A stretch of DNA of 64,000 bases from [Synechococcus] sp. NIES-970 (GTDB lineage Bacteria > Cyanobacteriota > Cyanobacteriia > Cyanobacteriales > MRBY01), in the NCBI GenBank assembly GCA_002356215.1, contig AP017959.1, positions 124,001 to 188,000 of the forward strand, in the 5' to 3' direction. A program made the translations under genes and the position numbers. Shown here piece by piece: positions 26,246 through 34,350 of this stretch; within the stretch, counting starts at the first letter, position 1, and each line of letters opens with the position of its first letter. The notes below the pieces were generated by a model. That model worked only from the letters and a program-made list of their open reading frames with translations. It was not told where the DNA came from and made no database searches.

Positions 26246-26941
26246 ATGACCTCCTCTCTCAACGATAAAACCATCGTCAAAGACTACTTCAATGCCAAGG
26301 GCTTCGATCGCTGGCGACGGATCTATGGCGATGGCGATGTCAACAAAGTGCAGGCCGATATTCGTGTCGGTCACCAACAAACCATTGATAAGGTTGTGGC
26401 TTGGCTCAAGGCAGATCAAAATCTCAACCTCAGAAGTATTTGTGATGCGGGTTGTGGTGTAGGGAGCCTGAGCATTCCCCTCAAGGAAGCCGGCGCACGT
26501 TCAATCTATGCCAGTGATATTTCCGAAAAAATGGTCGGTGAAGCCCAGGCACGGGCTAACAAGCTCTTTGGCAATACACCGGACCTCAAATTTGAAACCA
26601 GGGATTTAGAAAGTATCAGCGGCAAGTACAACACAGTGATTTGTTTGGATGTGTTGATCCATTACCCCACCGAAGATGCGGCAAAAATGATTGCGCACCT
26701 GGCTTCCCTCAGTGAAGATCGCCTGATCCTCAGCTTTGCACCGAAAACTTTTTGGCTGACAATCCTCAAGAAGATTGGTGAGTTCTTTCCTGGCCCCAGC
26801 AAAACCACCCGCGCCTACCAACATAAGGAATTGGACATCCGGCAGATCTTAATTGACAACGGTTTTGCGATCGCCCGCACCGAGATGACCAGCACCCGCT
26901 TTTATTACTCCCGGCTGTTGGAAGCGGTTCGTCTGCGGTAA
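26246..26941 (+). CDS. chlM: ChlM, Mg-protoporphyrin IX methyltransferase
   Basis: 231 residues from the ATG at 26246; an in-frame ATG at 26126 lies inside the preceding CYTH gene and is unlikely. It has the class I SAM-binding motif ICDAGCGVGSLSIPLKEAGA near residues 65-84, and the BchM-type blocks VKDYFNAKGFDRWRRIYGD, LDVLIHYPTEDAAKMI, SFAPKTFWLTILKKIG and RAYQHKELDI. It transfers a methyl group from SAM to the Mg-protoporphyrin IX propionate, the step after Mg-chelatase in chlorophyll synthesis. It acts at the thylakoid/plasma membrane. Stand-alone or with the CYTH gene. Confidence 0.92.
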   Translation: MTSSLNDKTIVKDYFNAKGFDRWRRIYGDGDVNKVQADIRVGHQQTIDKVVAWLKADQNLNLRSICDAGCGVGSLSIPLKEAGARSIYASDISEKMVGEAQARANKLFGNTPDLKFETRDLESISGKYNTVICLDVLIHYPTEDAAKMIAHLASLSEDRLILSFAPKTFWLTILKKIGEFFPGPSKTTRAYQHKELDIRQILIDNGFAIARTEMTSTRFYYSRLLEAVRLR

Positions 26942-26965
26942 CCTCTTCCTACATCCCCCTCTATC

Positions 26966-28222
26966 TCAGGGAACGAGATAAGAACACCAGTCGCTCCAGC
27001 CCCCAGGATAAAGCTTTAAATTGCGATGGCCGATGAGATCTAAGGAAAGCCAGTCGACACAGGCGGTTACCCCAGAGCCGCAATACAGAACAATTTCTTG
27101 CTCTGGAGCAAATTCAGCCCAGAGCTGCTGCTGAATCTCTAAGGGTTGGGCAAAGCCTTGGGAATCGGACACTCTCTTCCAAGGAATATTGATAGCGCCA
27201 GGGATATGCCCAGCAAGCGGATCGATGGGCTCGGTTTTGCCCAGATAGCGATCGCCATCCCGGGCATCGATCACCAGTCGCTGATGATCCGTGGCCACGA
27301 GCAGATCATTCCGCCCTAGGAGCCAATGGGTTTGGAGCTTAGGCACAAAATCACCATCCCGAAACTGGGGGATGTCGGTGGCGATCGGATTTTTAGCCCC
27401 TTGCCAGGCCGTAAAACCACCATCCAATAAACGGGCTTTGGTGTGGCCATAGTAGTTTAAAAGCCACCAAAATCTCGCTCCGAAAGCAAAATGCAGATCA
27501 TCATAAATCACCACTTCTGTCTGCTCGCGTTCAATACCTAAGCGGGAAAGCAGGGCGATAAAAGTTTCCGGTTTTGGTAGGGGATGTCGCCCCCCATGTT
27601 GCTGTAAGGGGGCGGACAAATCCCGGTCGAGGTGGAGATAATAAGCCCCGGGGATATGGCTTTGGTGATATTGGGTTTCGCCCCAGGTGGGATCGTTCAG
27701 GCGGAACCGACAGTCGACGATCACAAGGTTTGGATCAGACAGGCGATCGCCTAATGCCGCAGCAGAAATAAAGTGAGAAGACAATCGTGGTTGTAGATAC
27801 TTCAGCATTTCCAAACAATTCTGTTGCCGTTGAGGGTCTCGATAATACCGGAGGCGATCAGTAGCTTTTTTGAGGATCATCATCCCCCGGCCGCCCGTAT
27901 CTTCGATGCTGCTCTGTTGGTGCTGCCTTGTGGCGTAATACTGTTCTAGATCAAAAAATTCCAGGCTGTGATCCCAGATACAAATCTTCAATTGGTCTTG
28001 GTAAAGGCACAATTCAACAGTGATCTCACAATCTTTTAACGCTTCCCCGTGGGCATGGCGTACCGCATTCGTAAACCCTTCGGCAATGACCATTTTGCAC
28101 TGGAACCAATCTTGCTTAGCCAAGCCGTGACGCTGCTGAAATGCCTCACAATACTTAAGTAATTGATCAAGCCGGGTCGTATCACTGGGGATCTGAAATC
28201 GAAATTGGTCTAAGATAGCCAA
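26966..28222 (-). CDS. fusion: anti-sigma-factor serine kinase plus tandem rhodanese
   Basis: One uninterrupted 418-residue frame with two recognisable halves. Residues 1-~143 are an RsbW/SpoIIAB-like GHKL kinase: the N-box FTNAVRHAHGE, LKICIWDH (G1-like region) and DTGGRGMMIL (G2-like). Residues ~148-418 are a complete two-domain thiosulfate/3-mercaptopyruvate sulfurtransferase: VIVDCRFRL, HIPGAYYL, GFTAWQG, then VIDARDGDRYLG, HIPGAINIPW and the active-site loop YCGSGVTAC with the catalytic Cys. The halves join directly at MLKYLQPRLSSHFISA. The start is a TTG; no in-frame ATG or GTG lies upstream before a stop. It diverges from a response-regulator phosphatase, the partner expected in partner-switching systems. 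Confidence 0.85.
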   Translation of the reverse strand: MAILDQFRFQIPSDTTRLDQLLKYCEAFQQRHGLAKQDWFQCKMVIAEGFTNAVRHAHGEALKDCEITVELCLYQDQLKICIWDHSLEFFDLEQYYATRQHQQSSIEDTGGRGMMILKKATDRLRYYRDPQRQQNCLEMLKYLQPRLSSHFISAAALGDRLSDPNLVIVDCRFRLNDPTWGETQYHQSHIPGAYYLHLDRDLSAPLQQHGGRHPLPKPETFIALLSRLGIEREQTEVVIYDDLHFAFGARFWWLLNYYGHTKARLLDGGFTAWQGAKNPIATDIPQFRDGDFVPKLQTHWLLGRNDLLVATDHQRLVIDARDGDRYLGKTEPIDPLAGHIPGAINIPWKRVSDSQGFAQPLEIQQQLWAEFAPEQEIVLYCGSGVTACVDWLSLDLIGHRNLKLYPGGWSDWCSYLVP

Positions 28223-28270
28223 AGTACAGCCATGAGCAGGGGTGTTTCCCTTGGTAGTTTAGCTCAAGTC

Positions 28271-29401
28271 ATGCCCCAGATTCTTGTCATTGATGATGAT
28301 CTTGCCATGCGGGTTCTCCTAGAACGAACCCTCAAACGCAAGGGCTATGACGTGAGTACCGCCAATGATGGCAAAACAGGTCTCGAACTGGCGATCGCCA
28401 CCACACCAGACCTGATTATCTGTGACTGGATGATGCCAGAAATGAACGGCATTGAAGTGTGCCAAGCCGTTAAAAATCACCCTAAACTTACAACGACATT
28501 TTTTATTCTCCTCAGTGCTCTCGATGCCATTGAAGATAAGGTAATGGGGCTTGATGCCGGGGCCGACGACTTTCTCTGTAAACCCGTCAGTAGTCATGAA
28601 ATCGAAGCCCGGGTGCGTTCCGGTTTGCGAATTTGCCAACTCACCCAAGATCTGACCGCCCAAAAACAAGCCCTGGAAACAGAACTCACCGAAGCAGCCC
28701 AGTACGTTAAATCCCTTTTACCTGAACCGCTCCACCAAGAAAACTTACAGATTCAAACTTGTTTTATTCCGTCTTCCCAGTTGGGGGGAGATGGTTTTGA
28801 TTATTTTTGGCTCACTCCCCAGGAACTGGTGTTTTACCTGCTGGATGTGTCGGGCCACGGATTAAAGGCGGCCCTTCCTTCAATTAGTATTCTGAATCTA
28901 CTGCGCTTTCGTAGCCAGACTAAGGGTTTAGATTATCGGAGCCCCAAGGCGGTGTTGACTCACCTGAACCAGACCTATCAGTTTTTAGAGCAGCAAGAAC
29001 AATATTTCACAATGTGGTACGGCATCTATGACATTGAAGACCGCATCATTACCTACGCTTCTGGGGGGCATCCTCCGGCTGTTTTGGTTAAGCCAGATTC
29101 TGCAGAAATGCCCCAACTTCTAAAAACGTCAGGCTTTCCTATCGGGATGTTGCCACCCTTTATCGCGACCTATGAAGAGGCCAGCCTTTATCTCCCCTTT
29201 GGTTCTCAACTGTATTTGTTTAGTGATGGAGCTTATGAAAGTATGGGGGCCAAGAGTCATCGTCATCAGTGGGATGTATTTGTAGAATTTCTCCAGCAGT
29301 TCCAGGGAAATAGTCTCCAGCCTCTGATTGATACGATTGGCGATCGCCTCCATGGCAACCGCTTCGAGGATGATTTTTCACTGATGCGTTTAATCCTCTA
29401 G
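28271..29401 (+). CDS. response regulator with PP2C (RsbU/SpoIIE-type) phosphatase output
   Basis: 376 residues from the ATG at 28271 (MPQILVIDDD). Receiver domain ~1-120 with the acidic DDD near the N-terminus, phospho-acceptor Asp in IICDWMMPEMNG, and LCKPVS carrying the Lys. A short coiled linker (LTAQKQALETELTEAAQYV) leads to the SpoIIE-like serine phosphatase domain (~140-376): LGGDGFDYFW, LLDVSGHGLKAALPS, YASGGHPPAVLV, FSDGAYES, DDFSLM. Such proteins dephosphorylate the anti-anti-sigma factor, so the phosphorylated receiver would free it from its kinase. It lies head-to-head with the anti-sigma kinase/rhodanese fusion, 48 bases apart. Its 3' end overlaps larB by four bases. Confidence 0.9.
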   Translation: MPQILVIDDDLAMRVLLERTLKRKGYDVSTANDGKTGLELAIATTPDLIICDWMMPEMNGIEVCQAVKNHPKLTTTFFILLSALDAIEDKVMGLDAGADDFLCKPVSSHEIEARVRSGLRICQLTQDLTAQKQALETELTEAAQYVKSLLPEPLHQENLQIQTCFIPSSQLGGDGFDYFWLTPQELVFYLLDVSGHGLKAALPSISILNLLRFRSQTKGLDYRSPKAVLTHLNQTYQFLEQQEQYFTMWYGIYDIEDRIITYASGGHPPAVLVKPDSAEMPQLLKTSGFPIGMLPPFIATYEEASLYLPFGSQLYLFSDGAYESMGAKSHRHQWDVFVEFLQQFQGNSLQPLIDTIGDRLHGNRFEDDFSLMRLIL

Positions 29402-30168
29402 CGCAATTTTGCCGCCGTCCGCAGAATTTGCCCCGCGAGGATCGCTGCCCCAAAGCCATTGTCAATATTCATCACGCCAATGCCCGCCGCACAGGAATTG
29501 AGCATAGTCAAAAGGGGCGCAACACCACCAAAACTGACCCCATAACCGACACTGGTGGGTACCGCAATCACAGGACAATCGGCTAGGCCGGCCACCACAC
29601 TCGGTAAAGCCCCTTCCATGCCGGCCACAGTGATCAGTACGTCGGCATCTTCGATGATGTGGCGATGGCTCAAAAGGCGATGGATCCCAGCCACCCCTAC
29701 ATCCCAAAGGCGATTTACTGCAAAGCCTGATAATTCTGCTGTAATCGCTGCTTCCTCGGCGACGGGCAGATCGGCGGTGCCAGCGGTCAGGATCGAAATG
29801 GTACCTGGATGGTGCACCTGGGGTGACTCTTGGATCAGGGCACAGATCCGCGCCTCGGGGTAGTAGGTGAGGTTATGGACCTTTGGTTGCAGTTGGTGGT
29901 AGGTGTCCACATCGATGCGGGTGGCCATCACGACTGGGTGGCGATCGCCCATCACCTGCATAATTTTGGCGATTTGGGCTGGGGTTTTGCCCGGTCCCCA
30001 AATTACTTCCGGAAAGCCGGTGCGCAACTGCCGATGATGGTCGATTTTGGCAAAATCATCAACGGATTCAAAGGCGAGATCCTTGAGCTCTCCCAAGGCG
30101 ACTTCGGGGCTGACTCGGCCTTGGGCCACCAGTTCGAGGAGCTGTTTGAGGGCCGCCGGATCGCTCAT
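29398..30168 (-). CDS. larB: LarB, nickel-pincer cofactor carboxylase
   Basis: 256 residues with a PurE-like core: GGYG-type region ISILTAGTADLPVAEEAAITAEL, DVGVAGIHRLL, VAGMEGALPSVVAGL and VIAVPTSVGYGVSFGGVAPLLTMLNSCAAGIGVMNIDNGFGAA. LarB carboxylates and hydrolyses nicotinic acid adenine dinucleotide in the first step of nickel-pincer nucleotide synthesis, the cofactor of lactate racemase and related enzymes. LarC and LarE are not in this window. It converges on the phosphatase gene with a four-base overlap. Confidence 0.87.
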   Translation of the reverse strand: MSDPAALKQLLELVAQGRVSPEVALGELKDLAFESVDDFAKIDHHRQLRTGFPEVIWGPGKTPAQIAKIMQVMGDRHPVVMATRIDVDTYHQLQPKVHNLTYYPEARICALIQESPQVHHPGTISILTAGTADLPVAEEAAITAELSGFAVNRLWDVGVAGIHRLLSHRHIIEDADVLITVAGMEGALPSVVAGLADCPVIAVPTSVGYGVSFGGVAPLLTMLNSCAAGIGVMNIDNGFGAAILAGQILRTAAKLR

Positions 30169-30209
30169 AGGAGATACTTTTTAGATATTTGGTTAAATGG
30201 GCGATCGCC

Positions 30210-30647
30210 CTAGTTGAGCGTCAACCATTTTTGACTATTGAGCCGTTGGAGCACATAGGCCACCATCAAAGGCAGGCTCACCCGACGCTCATCGATCATG
30301 AACGATTCGAGGGTGCTGTGGGGACAACCATTGGTGGCAAAGGACCAAGCTTTTTGACCTTTGATATCCCCATCAATGAAATAGAAAATAAATTGCCGCT
30401 TGTTATTGAGCCAACTGCCTTGGATTTGCCAGCAGCTCTGGGACTCTAAACCTTTGATCGGAATATTGGTTTCAAGAAACTTGAGGCTCATGTCACCGAT
30501 CCCATTGTCTTTGAGAGCTGTCTGGAGATCAGGAATGAAGTGATTTTCGATGAACTCCCCAAAGGGCTTATCTTCCACGGCGGGGGGCTTTTCCTTTTTT
30601 TTAGCGGCGGGGGCTGCGGTGGTCTTAGGATCGGTGGTTTCTGCCAT
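30210..30647 (-). CDS. DUF2996-type cyanobacterial protein
   Basis: 145 residues. A Lys/Pro/Ala-rich N-terminal tail (~30) precedes a single domain with PFGEFIENHFIPDLQTALKD, LKFLETNIPI, CWQIQGSWLNNKRQFIFYFIDGDIKGQKAWSFATNG and LESFMIDERRVSLPLMVAYVLQRLN. I place it in DUF2996, which is confined to cyanobacteria and plastids. Function unknown to me. It lies head-to-head with trmB, about 140 bases apart. Confidence 0.7.
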   Translation of the reverse strand: MAETTDPKTTAAPAAKKKEKPPAVEDKPFGEFIENHFIPDLQTALKDNGIGDMSLKFLETNIPIKGLESQSCWQIQGSWLNNKRQFIFYFIDGDIKGQKAWSFATNGCPHSTLESFMIDERRVSLPLMVAYVLQRLNSQKWLTLN

Positions 30648-30774
30648 AGTCTGCCGAAAAGCTAGGGGTTCACGGAGCGTAACGGATTTTGCTCTTTCTC
30701 ATTTAAGCATATCGAAGTTTGGCGTGGGGGACGTGGCACAATGGGATCGCAATTTTTTTGAACAGCACATTTTT

Positions 30775-30780
30775 AGGAGG
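30775..30780 (+). promoter_or_regulatory. ribosome binding site fixing the trmB GTG start
   Basis: AGGAGG six bases before GTG 30787. The frame is open further upstream, including ATGs inside the divergent gene's region, so this site decides the start. Confidence 0.8.
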
Positions 30781-30786
30781 CAGTTC

Positions 30787-31455
30787 GTGGGGCGATCGCG
30801 CGTTCGACAGCATGTTAATCCCTTAACGGATAAGTATCAACAGGTGTTTCAGATGCCCGATTGGGGGAGCATTTTCGCTGACCTAAAAGCGCCGCTGCAC
30901 CTGGATATTGGCTGTGCCCGGGGGCGCTTTATCCTCGAGATGGCCCAACGGTTCCCGGAACGGAATTTTATCGGCATCGAGATCCGCGAACCCCTTGTTG
31001 CAGATGCGAATGCCATCCGGGATCAACTGGGGCTAAAAAATCTCCACTACGTTTTTGCCAATATCAATACTTCCCTCCAGGGACTGCTGGATTCTCTGCC
31101 CTCAGAAACATTGCAGTGGATCACCATCCAGTTTCCCGACCCCTGGTTTAAAAAAAAGCACCACAAACGGCGGGTCGTACAACCAGATTTAGTCGATATT
31201 CTGGCGAAACACACACCTAGTAAGCTGGTCTTGTTTTGCCAATCCGATGTGGAGGAAGTGGCCCTAGAGATGCGGGAAACCTTCCTGGAACATGAAAATT
31301 TTGTCCTTGCCCATGATTCCTTTTGGTTAGCAGAGAATATCTTTCCGGTACCGACGGAACGGGAAGTGGCCACCCAGAACAAAGGGGAACCCGTTTACCG
31401 CTTTTTACTCCACAAAGGCGCGCCGCATAGCGGATCTCTTCGAGATCGCTCCTAA
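30787..31455 (+). CDS. trmB: TrmB, tRNA (guanine-46-N7) methyltransferase
   Basis: 222 residues starting at a GTG with a perfect AGGAGG six bases before. SAM motif LDIGCARGRFILEMA near residues 36-50, IGIEIREPLV, NLHYVFANI and the family signature IQFPDPWFKKKHHKRRVVQP, ending with the TEREVATQNKGEPVYRFL block. It adds the N7-methyl group to G46 of tRNAs using SAM. Length is normal. Followed 129 bases later by ftsH. Confidence 0.92.
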   Translation: MGRSRVRQHVNPLTDKYQQVFQMPDWGSIFADLKAPLHLDIGCARGRFILEMAQRFPERNFIGIEIREPLVADANAIRDQLGLKNLHYVFANINTSLQGLLDSLPSETLQWITIQFPDPWFKKKHHKRRVVQPDLVDILAKHTPSKLVLFCQSDVEEVALEMRETFLEHENFVLAHDSFWLAENIFPVPTEREVATQNKGEPVYRFLLHKGAPHSGSLRDRS

Positions 31456-31534
31456 CTTTTTCCGCTTCCCTAGCGATAAATGCTCACGTCTCAGCCGAAT
31501 GAAAGGGTACGGATAACCGCGTTGTGACGAAAAT

Positions 31535-31548
31535 GTAACAATCTTTAC
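31535..31548 (+). promoter_or_regulatory. GTA-N8-TAC palindrome before ftsH (possible NtcA site)
   Basis: GTAACAATCTTTAC fits the NtcA consensus. It lies only 36 bases from the ftsH ATG, leaving little room for an activated promoter, so a repressor role or chance is at least as likely. Confidence 0.3.
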
Positions 31549-31584
31549 AATGGGGAAATACAGCTTTCTGCGGACGGTACTGCC

Positions 31585-33456
31585 ATGAGCATCAAAGATA
31601 AACCCCCTTCCCGAACGAGGCAAATCGGCTCCCTGCTCCTGTGGTTGACGGGACTTTTTTTCCTGGTGAATGCGTTTTTCCCAAATTTATTTGGTAACCC
31701 CGTTCCCCAAGTGCCCTACAGTCTCTTTATCAACCAGGTGGAAGATGGCCAAGTGGCCCGGGCTTCGGTGGGCGATCGCGAAATTCGTTACCAGCTCAAA
31801 ACCGAAGATCCGGAGCAACAGGGGACGGTGCTGCGGACGACACCAATTTTTGACCTCGATTTACCCAAACGCCTCGAAAGTAGTGGGGTCGAGTTTGCTG
31901 CGCCCCCGCCAAAAAATAACTTCTTTGGTAATATTCTTGGTTGGGTGATTCCACCGATTATTTTTGTGGTGATCTGGCAGTTCTTTATCGGGCGTGGTGC
32001 CGGTGGTGCCAATGGTGCTGGGGGCGCTCTCTCCTTTACCCGCAGTAAGGCCAAGGTGTATGTGGAAGAAGAAGCGACCAAAATTACCTTTGATGATGTG
32101 GCCGGGGTTGAAGAGGCCAAAACTGAATTAACGGAAATTGTCGAATTTCTCAAAACGCCCCAGCGCTACACGGCGATCGGCGCCAAAATTCCCAAGGGGG
32201 TCTTACTCGTGGGGCCGCCGGGAACCGGAAAAACGCTGATGGCCAAGGCCGTGGCCGGGGAAGCAGGAGTACCATTTTTTAGCATCTCTGGCTCTGAGTT
32301 TGTGGAACTGTTTGTGGGGGCTGGGGCCGCCCGCGTCCGAGATTTATTTGAACAGGCGAAGAAAAAAGCCCCCTGCATTATCTTTATCGATGAGCTAGAT
32401 GCGATCGGCAAATCCCGGGCCAGTGGCGGCATGATGGGGGGCAACGATGAGCGGGAACAGACCCTCAACCAGCTTTTAACAGAAATGGATGGATTTTCGG
32501 CTGGGGATGCGACGGTAATTGTCCTCGCCGCAACGAACCGCCCCGAAACCCTTGATCCGGCGCTGCTCCGTCCGGGCCGCTTTGACCGGCAAGTGCTGGT
32601 CGATCGCCCCGATTTGGGTGGCCGTTTAAAAATCCTCGAAATCTACGCCAACAAGGTCAAACTAGACGCTGCGGTAAACCTGAAGGAAATCGCTACCCGC
32701 ACCCCTGGTTTTGCGGGGGCCGACCTGGCGAACTTGGTCAATGAAGCGGCCCTCCTGGCAGCCAGAAACCACCGGGAGACGGTGGCCCAAGGGGATTTTG
32801 CTGAGGCGATCGAGCGGGTGGTGGCTGGTCTCGAGAAGAAAAGCCGCGTCCTATCCGATAAGGAAAAAACCATCGTCGCCTACCACGAAGTAGGCCATGC
32901 TCTAGTGGGGGCATTGTTACCAGGGGGCGGCAAGGTGGCCAAAATCTCCATTGTTCCCCGGGGGATGGCGGCCTTAGGCTATACCCTGCAGATGCCCACA
33001 GAGGACCGCTTCCTAATGGATGAGCGGGAAATGCGCGACCAGATCGCCACCTTGCTTGGCGGCCGTTCGGCAGAAGAAGTGGTCTTTGGTTCGATTACCA
33101 CCGGGGCAGCCAATGATCTGCAACGGGCGACGGATTTGGCAGAACGGATGGTCACCACCTATGGCATGAGCAAAGTTCTCGGTCCCCTCGCCTATGAACG
33201 GGGCTCCCAAAATAATTTCCTTGGGGAAAGCATGATGAATCCCCGGCGCATGGTCAGCGATGAAACGGCGAAGGCGATCGACGCGGAAGTCAAGGAAATT
33301 GTTGAGACGGCCCATGACCAGGCGATCGCCATTCTGCGGACAAACCGTGGTCTTTTAGAAACCATTTCCCAAAGAATCTTAGATACCGAGGTCATCGAAG
33401 GGGAAGAACTCCAGGAACTGCTGGATCAAGCAGTCAAGCCCGAGGCGATCGCCTAG
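31585..33456 (+). CDS. ftsH: FtsH membrane-bound AAA+ zinc protease
   Basis: 623 residues, the usual FtsH length. Two N-terminal membrane segments (~14-33 and ~116-135) flank a periplasmic or lumenal domain. The AAA+ domain has Walker A GPPGTGKT, Walker [13 protein letters not shown] and the second region of homology [20 protein letters not shown]. The zinc site is HEVGH, with the third ligand in the [22 protein letters not shown] block. By overall look it belongs to the FtsH1/FtsH4 branch of cyanobacteria rather than the D1-repair FtsH2/3 pair, but this is inferred from memory. It degrades damaged or unassembled membrane proteins with ATP. Followed by a terminator. Confidence 0.92.
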   Translation: MSIKDKPPSRTRQIGSLLLWLTGLFFLVNAFFPNLFGNPVPQVPYSLFINQVEDGQVARASVGDREIRYQLKTEDPEQQGTVLRTTPIFDLDLPKRLESSGVEFAAPPPKNNFFGNILGWVIPPIIFVVIWQFFIGRGAGGANGAGGALSFTRSKAKVYVEEEATKITFDDVAGVEEAKTELTEIVEFLKTPQRYTAIGAKIPKGVLLVGPPGTGKTLMAKAVAGEAGVPFFSISGSEFVELFVGAGAARVRDLFEQAKKKAPCIIFIDELDAIGKSRASGGMMGGNDEREQTLNQLLTEMDGFSAGDATVIVLAATNRPETLDPALLRPGRFDRQVLVDRPDLGGRLKILEIYANKVKLDAAVNLKEIATRTPGFAGADLANLVNEAALLAARNHRETVAQGDFAEAIERVVAGLEKKSRVLSDKEKTIVAYHEVGHALVGALLPGGGKVAKISIVPRGMAALGYTLQMPTEDRFLMDEREMRDQIATLLGGRSAEEVVFGSITTGAANDLQRATDLAERMVTTYGMSKVLGPLAYERGSQNNFLGESMMNPRRMVSDETAKAIDAEVKEIVETAHDQAIAILRTNRGLLETISQRILDTEVIEGEELQELLDQAVKPEAIA

Positions 33457-33489
33457 AATCACCTTAATTAATTGGCCCATTGCCTGAAG

Positions 33490-33527
33490 AATTCCCATCA
33501 CCAGAAATTGGTAATGGGAATTGTTTT
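33490..33527. terminator. bidirectional terminator between ftsH and a converging gene
   Basis: AATTCCCATCACC (from 33490) pairs with GGTAATGGGAATT to give a long stem with one mismatch and a short loop, then TTTT. It is 33 bases after the ftsH stop and abuts the end of the converging gene. Confidence 0.75.
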
Positions 33528-34149
33528 AGGGCATCGGTGTCACCGGAGGTAGGGGCAATGGAGTTGTTTCTAGCGTTGGCGCAGCGGGGGGCGTTTCAGG
33601 CTGTGCAGGAGCAGTCGGGGTTGGGGCAGGGGTAGTCGGAGCCGCTTCTAGTTCGCTGGCTACTGGGGGAGGATTCAGGTTGAGTAAGCTTGCCGCCTCA
33701 GGATAATACTTCGCCCATTGCCGAATATTCGGATTCCTTTGCCAATCCTGTTCAGAAATTCGCAAATTAAACAAAGGCGCTACAGCCAATTCATTTTGCC
33801 CTAGGACCATCAGATCCAAGACACCCCGGGGCCGGCTTTCAGCGAAGAGCGTGGAGATGATCTGCTGGGTATGATCTTCTGCCCGGCGCATCATCAAAGA
33901 ATAACGACTCGGGGGGACAGGGACATCCATCCCCGCCGTCTCGATCGCATCAAAACGGAGGGTGCAAGACATCTGGGGCGTAAGATTCGGGTCTTCGGGG
34001 GGGGCAAAATAATCACAGCTCAACTGGGGTTGTCCTTGGGCGATCGCCACCGGAGCAGTGAGTAATACACTCGTCATAACGAGGGAACCGAAGCACCAGA
34101 AATGACGGATAGCAGGGAAAAAGAAACGGTTTTGGGGCGGGTACAACAT
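33526..34149 (-). CDS. exported protein of unknown function
   Basis: 207 residues. An N-terminal hydrophobic segment (~19-37, FGSLVMTSVLLTAPVAIAQ) is a good signal peptide with an AIA-Q cleavage site. A ~100-residue domain follows (SCDYFAPPEDPNLTPQMSCTLRFDAIETAGMDV), then a Pro/Ala/Thr-rich tail. An ATG at residue 25 is a shorter alternative start. Likely periplasmic; I do not recognise the family. It converges on ftsH at a shared terminator. Confidence 0.55.
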   Translation of the reverse strand: MLYPPQNRFFFPAIRHFWCFGSLVMTSVLLTAPVAIAQGQPQLSCDYFAPPEDPNLTPQMSCTLRFDAIETAGMDVPVPPSRYSLMMRRAEDHTQQIISTLFAESRPRGVLDLMVLGQNELAVAPLFNLRISEQDWQRNPNIRQWAKYYPEAASLLNLNPPPVASELEAAPTTPAPTPTAPAQPETPPAAPTLETTPLPLPPVTPMP

Positions 34150-34350
34150 CGGCGAAACCTACAGCAGCAGCGCGAAGGGAAGGCAAAAGCCTTGTATGAT
34201 ATCATCCTACCGAAAAACACTAGTCTCCTAAGAAAGTTCCCTAACTTTCCCTCGGTTTATTTCTTTAAAAAAGCTTAGGTCTATCGCTGCAATCAAGATT
34301 TAACGCCATGCTAGGAAAGACGCGGCCTGACTGATTCCCTGATGTAATTA

